DNA of 5,986 nt from Methylococcaceae bacterium. Lineage in GTDB: Bacteria > Pseudomonadota > Gammaproteobacteria > Methylococcales > Methylococcaceae. The notes below the pieces were generated by a model. That model saw only the letters and a program-made list of their open reading frames with translations, ran no database searches and was not told where the DNA came from. The translations under genes were made by a program, and so were the position numbers. Shown piece by piece: positions 1-4,268 of the stretch (the first letter of the stretch is position 1; each line of letters opens with the position of its first letter). The stretch spans positions 1 to 5,986 of the forward strand of contig JAJRDJ010000381.1 of the NCBI GenBank assembly GCA_028678445.1, written 5' to 3'.

Positions 1-28
1 AATTTCAGGCGTTTGCGGATGGCTCCGT

Positions 29-46
29 CCCTAGGCGCGCCTCGGG
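29..46. repeat. Imperfect 9+9 bp palindrome downstream of the last gene
   Basis: The arms are CCCTAGGCG and CGCCTCGGG. They are complementary except at one position (T32 opposite C43), and the centre is GGCGCGCC. It lies about 60 bp past the stop of the 101-aa gene. As RNA it could form a short GC-rich hairpin, but neither strand has a T-run next to it, so it is not a standard intrinsic terminator. Nothing else in positions 1-108 is recognisable. Confidence 0.3.
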
Positions 47-108
47 GGTTGGCACTAATCAAGGCAGGACCGCCACCGTATGGGGCATGGAGTGCGGTGT
101 GGGACAAT

Positions 109-414
109 TCAGCTCGCCGCTCTTACGTTGGTTTTCAATAGGGCGAATTTGTAGACCAGCAGTACGACTACAACGCCGACCGGTATCCATGAGTAGCCAA
201 TCAAGCCGGCGGACGCCGATGTTTTGGCCACCACGCCTTTAAGGGAGGACATATAGGGCTTGGAGACGATCAGCATCCAGGCCCAGGCGGGGAACTGATA
301 AGCAATGGCGCCGGCAATCGCCCACTGTACAGGGTTTGCTCCGAGTCGCTCGGCGGTTTTGAAAAACCATACGGCGAAACCGATGGTCAGCAGGACGGAA
401 ATGAACAAGGCCAT
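109..414 (-). CDS. Conserved-looking small membrane protein, three predicted spans, function unknown
   Basis: The product has 101 aa. Hydrophobic segments lie at about 2-18, 31-50 and 70-93, with a short polar loop (KTAERLGANPVQW) after the first. The start is well supported: GAGGAG (427-422) lies 7 nt before the ATG. The loop pattern, an aromatic pair then TA-x-x-x-G-x-NP-x-x-W-A, resembles small uncharacterised proteobacterial membrane proteins, but I cannot name a family. It is separated from the DUF2905 gene by 167 bp, the largest gap between genes in the window, so it may have its own promoter and lie outside the mxa unit, although no convincing promoter or terminator is visible. The stop is TGA at 111-109. 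The antisense frames over this region do not give recognisable proteins. Confidence 0.75.
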   Translation of the reverse strand: MALFISVLLTIGFAVWFFKTAERLGANPVQWAIAGAIAYQFPAWAWMLIVSKPYMSSLKGVVAKTSASAGLIGYSWIPVGVVVVLLVYKFALLKTNVRAAS

Positions 415-421
415 GAGTAAT

Positions 422-427
422 CTCCTC
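422..427 (-). promoter_or_regulatory. Strong ribosome binding site for the 101-aa membrane protein
   Basis: On the minus strand the bases read GAGGAG, 7 nt before the ATG at 414. This is the best Shine-Dalgarno match in front of any ATG in the window. It fixes the start and suggests that this gene is translated independently of the upstream mxa genes. Confidence 0.8.
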
Positions 428-581
428 TGTCTGGTTTGTAGTTATTGTGGGGCCGATGCGGGTCCTCAGAGACAGCCAGTCAACCCTGTTATCTTCTTGG
501 TTGTCCGGATCGGATTGCACTGGTGAATGTATCGCCAAGCCATTCTAGGGAAGCTTCAGAAAGCTAACTTTTCGCCCATTC

Positions 582-797
582 CTACCTGCGTTGGAGCAGG
601 TAGATAAGCACTGTCAGTATAACGCTGACCACGATCATGCTGGTGATGGGAATGAACAGCGTAAACCCATTGCCTTGGATATGGATATCGCCGGGTAGTT
701 TCCCGAACCAGCGAAAAAGTCCCGGCGCCAAGGTCAACAGGGCGCCGAACAGGGCCAGCAGAAGACCGACGATCAGCAAGACCTTGCCTGTGATCAT
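582..797 (-). CDS. DUF2905 family small membrane protein
   Basis: This 71-aa protein has two predicted membrane spans (about 5-27 and 47-68) joined by a short loop carrying GKLPGDIHIQGNGF. The LPGDI-x-I loop followed by a G-x-F-x-x-x-x-P start to the second helix is the hallmark of the widespread DUF2905 family, whose usual length is about 65-75 aa. Function is unknown. The ATG overlaps the mxaL stop by 4 bases (ATGA), so it is probably translated with mxaL. A weak GAGG lies about 11 nt upstream of the start. Its place directly after mxaL is notable because mxaD stands there in the classical order. It shows no resemblance to MxaD, which is a larger periplasmic protein. It could be a genuine partner of the complex or a passenger gene. 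Confidence 0.85.
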   Translation of the reverse strand: MITGKVLLIVGLLLALFGALLTLAPGLFRWFGKLPGDIHIQGNGFTLFIPITSMIVVSVILTVLIYLLQRR

Positions 798-1729
798 CTT
801 TTACTAAGCCTCTTTTCCAGGCCGAACGCGAGAGTCAACACCAGTATGGCGAAACCGCCAAGCAGGGGTCGCAGGTCCGTGAGGGTAGGGCGCCGCTCGG
901 CGAATGCTGGCGTGATCAGGAAATTGGCGAGCTGGCCGGGTGTTTCCAGGCGCTGGTAGCCCAGCCCTGTCGCGGCGGACAGCGCCTTGAGATGCGGCTC
1001 ATCCAGCCAGGAGAGGTAAAGCCCTTCACTCGGCAGGATGCGGGTTTCCACCTTCTCGGAATACACCGTGGTCGATACCGGCGGTTTTTCAATGTCGGCA
1101 TTCTCCCAGTAACCGAGTAGCTGGTTTTCCCTGTCATAACGCGGGACCGAGACGGGTGCCGTGCCGCCAACTCCGATAAGTGCGCCGCCGACCTCGGCCG
1201 GTTTGCCGTCAAACTGGGGGCGCACCGATTGCGGCGGGGTTTCCTGACCGTCAGTCAGAAACGCCAGGCGAACGCCGGGGCTGTGTTTTTCGAGTTCCCG
1301 TATAGCGTGATACAGGCCCATTTCGACATGGGTATCCGCCGACCAGGCCATGCGCCAGTCGATGTGGCCGAGCACATCGTCGATCACGCCAAAATGGTCG
1401 CAGATTTCCAGCGGCTCGAAGAGAAAATGCACCGTCTGGGTGGTGAAGAGTCCCAGCCCCACTTCCGACCCACAGGGAAGTTCATGGAGGGCGCGGCGCA
1501 CCGCTTCCTTGGCGAGGCCCAACCGATCCCGGGGCAGGCCCTCCAGGTGATAATCCTGCGTATTCATGCTCTGGGTAATATCGAAAACCAGCATGTACCG
1601 GAACACCTTCCGGGGGAGGGTGTATTCGGGGCGTGCCAGACAGGCGGCCACCAGCAGGGCCGCAAGGGATAGGGTCAGAGCCCGCCAATGGCTGCGCAGC
1701 CAGGCCAGCGCGAGGCGGAGGCGCCTCAT
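794..1729 (-). CDS. mxaL: MxaL-like vWA-domain membrane protein
   Basis: The product has 311 aa: a basic N-terminus, a hydrophobic span at about 17-32, a vWA domain at about 43-210, and a C-terminal span at about 287-303 followed by EKRLSKR. The metal site is the variant D50-I-T52-Q-S54 (DITQSMN), with Thr133 (SADTHVEMG) and Asp160 (FLTDGQE). DITQSMN is the form I associate with MxaL-type proteins, in contrast to the DxSxS of neighbouring MxaC. The ATG at 1729 is the only plausible start, because an in-frame TAG lies upstream at 1764-1762. No ribosome binding site precedes it. The first span ends VAACLARPE, which resembles a lipobox but also the LARPQ motif that follows the second span in BatA/BatB proteins. 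In Methylobacterium, mxaL mutants lack Ca2+ in methanol dehydrogenase. Its stop overlaps the next gene (ATGA, 794-797). Confidence 0.82.
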   Translation of the reverse strand: MRRLRLALAWLRSHWRALTLSLAALLVAACLARPEYTLPRKVFRYMLVFDITQSMNTQDYHLEGLPRDRLGLAKEAVRRALHELPCGSEVGLGLFTTQTVHFLFEPLEICDHFGVIDDVLGHIDWRMAWSADTHVEMGLYHAIRELEKHSPGVRLAFLTDGQETPPQSVRPQFDGKPAEVGGALIGVGGTAPVSVPRYDRENQLLGYWENADIEKPPVSTTVYSEKVETRILPSEGLYLSWLDEPHLKALSAATGLGYQRLETPGQLANFLITPAFAERRPTLTDLRPLLGGFAILVLTLAFGLEKRLSKR

Positions 1730-1797
1730 GCCGAGGCTATCCGCAAAGGCCGGTGAAAATGCCTAGCCATGGCGAGCCCCGATACGCGCCGACAGTC
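1726..1797 (-). other. mxaK-mxaL junction: 23-codon in-frame extension after the mxaK stop, ending in ATGA with mxaL
   Basis: After the mxaK TGA (1800-1798) the same frame stays open for 23 codons, then stops at a TGA (1728-1726) that overlaps the mxaL ATG as ATGA. Inside it an ATG at 1770 begins the 14-aa peptide MARHFHRPLRIASA, with a GGGG 6 nt upstream that could act as a weak ribosome binding site. It may be a short peptide that couples mxaL translation, a relic of a longer mxaK ended by a nonsense change, or chance. The natural-looking PTIPGGGP end of MxaK speaks against the second reading. The extension contains codons (AGG, ATA, GTA) that are usually uncommon in GC-rich genomes. Confidence 0.3.
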
Positions 1798-2358
1798 TCA
1801 TGGTCCACCCCCCGGAATGGTAGGCAAAGTGGCAAAGACGCTGCCCTTGGAGCCCTGAAAATCATTTTTGGGCCTTTCCTTGGGTGGCGGGGTGATGCGG
1901 TAGGCGTATTCCAGGTTATAGCGGGCGTCCCATTGACCGGGCTCCAGGGCCAGGGACTCGCGGAGATTATCCTTGGCCGCCGACAAGAGGGTATTGATCC
2001 GCACATATTCCAACAGGCCGCGCTCCTTCCAAAGCTTCGCCGCGTCGCGGAGATACAGCGTCCCGAGGTTGTAGCGGACTCTGGCGCGGAAGTGGGCATC
2101 GCCCTGTTGCAGAATGCCGCCGTAGAGCCGGATGGCCTCGAGCGGGTCGCCGGCTTGCTGCAACTGATGGGCCTTGGCGAATACCAGTACCGGATCGGTG
2201 TCACGGTTGGTTTCGATCTGATCGGGCTCCAGCAGCAACTCATTGTGCCGCTTGATCGTGATCAGCTGGATGCCTGCCTGGATAGCGCCGGCCAGACAGA
2301 TCAGCAGCAGTCCGCCCAGCAGCCAGGGTGACTGCAGGGTGCGGGTCAGGCGTTCCAC
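1798..2358 (-). CDS. mxaK: MxaK-like small membrane-anchored TPR protein
   Basis: The product has 186 aa and starts at a GTG (2358-2356). This start was chosen because GGAGG (2370-2366) lies 7 nt upstream and because the protein then opens with a short basic stretch (MERLTRTLQ) and a membrane span at about 12-33. Reading remains open upstream but has no family-like character there. The rest looks like a periplasmic helical-repeat domain: TPR-like helices at about 57-85 (VFAKAHQLQQAGDPLEAIRL), 92-112 (ARVRYNLGTLYLRDAAKLW) and 126-155 (ending DARYNLEYAYR). The tail ends in PTIPGGGP. The first 13 bp overlap mxaC. In Methylobacterium, mxaK mutants make methanol dehydrogenase lacking Ca2+. A role as a scaffold between MxaC and MxaL is inference. 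The frame stays open for 23 codons after the TGA (see the mxaK-mxaL junction). Confidence 0.8.
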   Translation of the reverse strand: MERLTRTLQSPWLLGGLLLICLAGAIQAGIQLITIKRHNELLLEPDQIETNRDTDPVLVFAKAHQLQQAGDPLEAIRLYGGILQQGDAHFRARVRYNLGTLYLRDAAKLWKERGLLEYVRINTLLSAAKDNLRESLALEPGQWDARYNLEYAYRITPPPKERPKNDFQGSKGSVFATLPTIPGGGP

Positions 2359-3329
2359 TCGTTCACCTCCAGGCTTCTCGCCACGATGAGCAGGACCAGC
2401 AAAGCCAGGGCAGTGGCGAAGAATCGGCCCGACAGATCCTCGCGCGGCAGCTTTTCCTGATAGGGCAGCGGCAGGTTTTCCAACCGCTCCACCTCGCTGA
2501 TGGCTTTTTCCATTGCATTGGGGTTCTCCGCCTCGAAGGCACGATAGGGGACATCCAGCGACTCGAAATACTCGTTCAGGAAATACTCCGGTGTGGTCGT
2601 TTCGTTGGGGTTGGCGGGTTTTTCCGTCAAGGGCGCGCTGGTGGGGTTGCGGAGATAGATCCAATACAGGGTCGTGCCGGTTTCCTGGAAGGTCTGGCGC
2701 AGGCGGTCGCGGGTTTCCTCATCGATGCGGGCGGCGCCATCGGATACCAGCAGGATGATGCGCGAGCCCCGGCGCGGTTGTTCGGCAAAGAAGTCCAGCG
2801 CCATGGCCAATCCTGGAGCGATGTGAGTCACGCCATGGCCGCGTCCGCCCGCCGCCGCGATGGCCGACTGAACGGCCTGCCGGTCTTCGGTCAGCGGCAG
2901 GACATAGATGGGTGCAGCGGCGAAAGACACCATGGCGAAGCGGTCGTGCGCACGGCGGTCGACGAATTCCGAGAGCAGCTTGCGCGCCATGGCGCTTTTC
3001 GATTCCGTCGCTTTCGCGCCAAGATAGCGCCCGGTGAAGTTCTCGTTCATGCTGCTGCTCCGGTCCAGCAACAGGACGATATGCGCCCCGGTGCCGATGC
3101 GGTCGACCCATTGTTCGCGCTGGTAAGGCCCTGCCATGCCGATGGCCAGACAGGCAAACACCCCGCAGGCGGCCAGTCGCAGCCCCTGGTCGATCCGGTC
3201 CGAAAGGGCATCCTCCGGGACCATGGTCAGGGAGGGATACCCCAGGGCGGGCTGGCCCCGCCGGAACCATGGCAGCGCCGCGAGGATCAGCAGGACCAGC
3301 GCCCAGGGTTGCAGAAAGCCGATGCTCAT
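2346..3329 (-). CDS. mxaC: MxaC-like vWA-domain membrane protein
   Basis: The product has 327 aa. Its layout is that of BatA/MxaC proteins: hydrophobic segments at about 6-22 and 50-67, a vWA domain at about 82-260, and a C-terminal membrane span at about 300-317. The metal-ion-dependent adhesion site is complete: D89-R-S91-S-S93, Thr168 in GVTHIAPGL, and Asp197 in LLVSDGA. The vWA domain should face the periplasm, where methanol dehydrogenase is assembled. The start ATG overlaps the mxaA stop (ATGA, 3326-3329) and has no strong ribosome binding site, so translational coupling to mxaA is likely. Its 3' end overlaps mxaK by 13 bp. MxaC belongs to the accessory set used to mature methanol dehydrogenase. 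Taken alone, the protein could equally be called BatA. The mxaC name depends on a short TPR gene and a separate DITQS-type vWA gene following it. Confidence 0.82.
   Translation of the reverse strand: MSIGFLQPWALVLLILAALPWFRRGQPALGYPSLTMVPEDALSDRIDQGLRLAACGVFACLAIGMAGPYQREQWVDRIGTGAHIVLLLDRSSSMNENFTGRYLGAKATESKSAMARKLLSEFVDRRAHDRFAMVSFAAAPIYVLPLTEDRQAVQSAIAAAGGRGHGVTHIAPGLAMALDFFAEQPRRGSRIILLVSDGAARIDEETRDRLRQTFQETGTTLYWIYLRNPTSAPLTEKPANPNETTTPEYFLNEYFESLDVPYRAFEAENPNAMEKAISEVERLENLPLPYQEKLPREDLSGRFFATALALLVLLIVARSLEVNEWNA
2366..2370 (-). promoter_or_regulatory. Ribosome binding site for mxaK, inside the end of mxaC
   Basis: On the minus strand the bases read GGAGG, 7 nt before the GTG at 2358. 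They lie within the last codons of mxaC (...LEVNEWNA). This match decides the mxaK start, because GTG would otherwise be a weak choice and no ATG is suitably placed. Confidence 0.8.
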
Positions 3330-4240
3330 AAGGCTTTGCGTTCAGCGGCGGCACAGCGGCGACCGAGATCCATCAACCAGTCGCGGGTGGCGGGATCCGC
3401 TTCTCCAAGGCCGCCGAGGTCAAAAAAGAGGCGCTGCGACAAGGTAAAAAACCCCACAAGCCGCTCCTTGAGCGGGGCGAATGCCGGATGAGCCGTGCAG
3501 TAGCGATCGATCTGGCCGGCAAACAAGGTTTCGCCGAAGGTCTGGTCAAATGCCCGATGCAATAGGCGTGCGGCGGCGCGGAGTTCATCGGATTCGTGAT
3601 GGTGGCTCAAGGTGGCCTTGAGCTGGCGGCAGGCCACGGCAAAGGGCCGGGCGCGGCGATTGCGCAGGAACTGCCGCAAGCCGAACAGCCCAATCACGCA
3701 GGCCGTTCCGGCCAGCCAGAGGAGCCACCGTTTCATCACGGAGGCGGTTTCCGCGGGCTCGGCCGGCAAAGGTTCGCGCAACTCCACTTGTTCGTCCTTG
3801 ATTTCGGGCGGTATCACCGGGACCAGCGTGAACGGCCAGGCCGGTGAATGGAGTTCCTGAGCTGGACTGCCGGCCAGCCTGAGTGTCAAGGGCGGGATGA
3901 CCGCCTGCTCCGGCTCGCGGACGCCTTTGAATACCTGATAGGCGACATGAATCTCCCAGATTTCGCGCGGGCCGTCCCGCCTGAGGTCCCAACGGCTGCC
4001 GCGCACGGACAACCACTCATTCACCCCACCCGGCTGGGGAAGGGAGGTGGTGTCCAGTGACTGTCCGCCTGGCAGAACAACACGCAGTGTCTGGTCGATG
4101 ATGTCGCCCATTACGTAACCGTAGTCACGGGGTGCGTTGAGCGTCACGCTGGGTGGCTTGGCAGAGTCCGGCGAGGACGAACAGCCGCCCAGCAAGACCA
4201 ACAGCAGACCCCCCGCCGCGCGAAGCGGCGCTCGCCTCAT
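3326..4240 (-). CDS. mxaA: MxaA-like protein, predicted lipoprotein with one internal membrane span (MDH calcium-insertion accessory)
   Basis: The predicted product has 304 aa. The ATG at 4240 was chosen because it gives an N-terminus with a lipoprotein signal: MRRAPLRAAG, a leucine-rich core, then the lipobox LGGC with Cys20. An in-frame ATG at 4375 would extend 107 bp into pepN and bury this signal. No clear ribosome binding site precedes 4240, so coupling to pepN translation is possible. Residues 20-170 look extracytoplasmic (beta-rich, proline-rich). A hydrophobic span follows at about 172-190 (WLLWLAGTACVIGLFGLRQF), then positive residues (RNRRARPF) and a roughly 110-aa helical C-terminal domain expected in the cytoplasm. 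In Methylobacterium, MxaA is needed for Ca2+ incorporation into methanol dehydrogenase. The assignment rests on domain layout and on order with mxaC, mxaK and mxaL more than on a diagnostic motif. A related MoxR/DUF58-associated membrane protein is the main alternative. Confidence 0.78.
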   Translation of the reverse strand: MRRAPLRAAGGLLLVLLGGCSSSPDSAKPPSVTLNAPRDYGYVMGDIIDQTLRVVLPGGQSLDTTSLPQPGGVNEWLSVRGSRWDLRRDGPREIWEIHVAYQVFKGVREPEQAVIPPLTLRLAGSPAQELHSPAWPFTLVPVIPPEIKDEQVELREPLPAEPAETASVMKRWLLWLAGTACVIGLFGLRQFLRNRRARPFAVACRQLKATLSHHHESDELRAAARLLHRAFDQTFGETLFAGQIDRYCTAHPAFAPLKERLVGFFTLSQRLFFDLGGLGEADPATRDWLMDLGRRCAAAERKAL

Positions 4241-4268
4241 TGCACCGGGTAGATGACTGACCAAGTGA

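Noticed and set aside
3..242. Open plus-strand frame entering from the left edge
   Set aside because: It overlaps the 101-aa gene antisense, has no visible start, and gives no recognisable protein.
440..483. Promoter with a TTGACT -35 box (minus strand, 478-483) for the 101-aa gene
   Set aside because: At 16-18 bp spacing the -10 region reads close to CGCATC, which is a poor match. An AT-richer stretch lies too far downstream.
552..600. Two small hairpins after DUF2905 as a terminator
   Set aside because: The stems are only 5 bp (AGCTT/AAGCT and CCTGC/GCAGG), and neither is followed by a T-run on the minus strand.
1633..2331. Plus-strand open frame of 232 codons opposite mxaK and the start of mxaL
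   Set aside because: It is an antisense frame in GC-rich coding DNA, has no recognisable motif, and conflicts with well-supported mxaK and mxaL.
2719..3354. Minus-strand open frame of 211 codons in another frame over mxaC
   Set aside because: It has a Pro/Arg/Gly-rich composition typical of an out-of-frame reading, and it lacks the vWA motifs that the true frame carries.
2328..3491. Long plus-strand open frame (about 387 codons) opposite mxaC
   Set aside because: It is the antisense shadow of mxaC and parts of its neighbours. The protein is rich in Gln, Arg and Gly with no domain pattern, whereas the minus strand encodes a complete vWA protein.
794..4240. Generic MoxR-associated BatA/BatB operon instead of mxaACKL
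   Set aside because: In the generic operon the second vWA protein usually carries its own TPR region in a long chain. Here a separate short TPR gene sits between the vWA genes and the second vWA has DITQSMN, which fits MxaK and MxaL better. I keep this as the main alternative because no homology search was possible.
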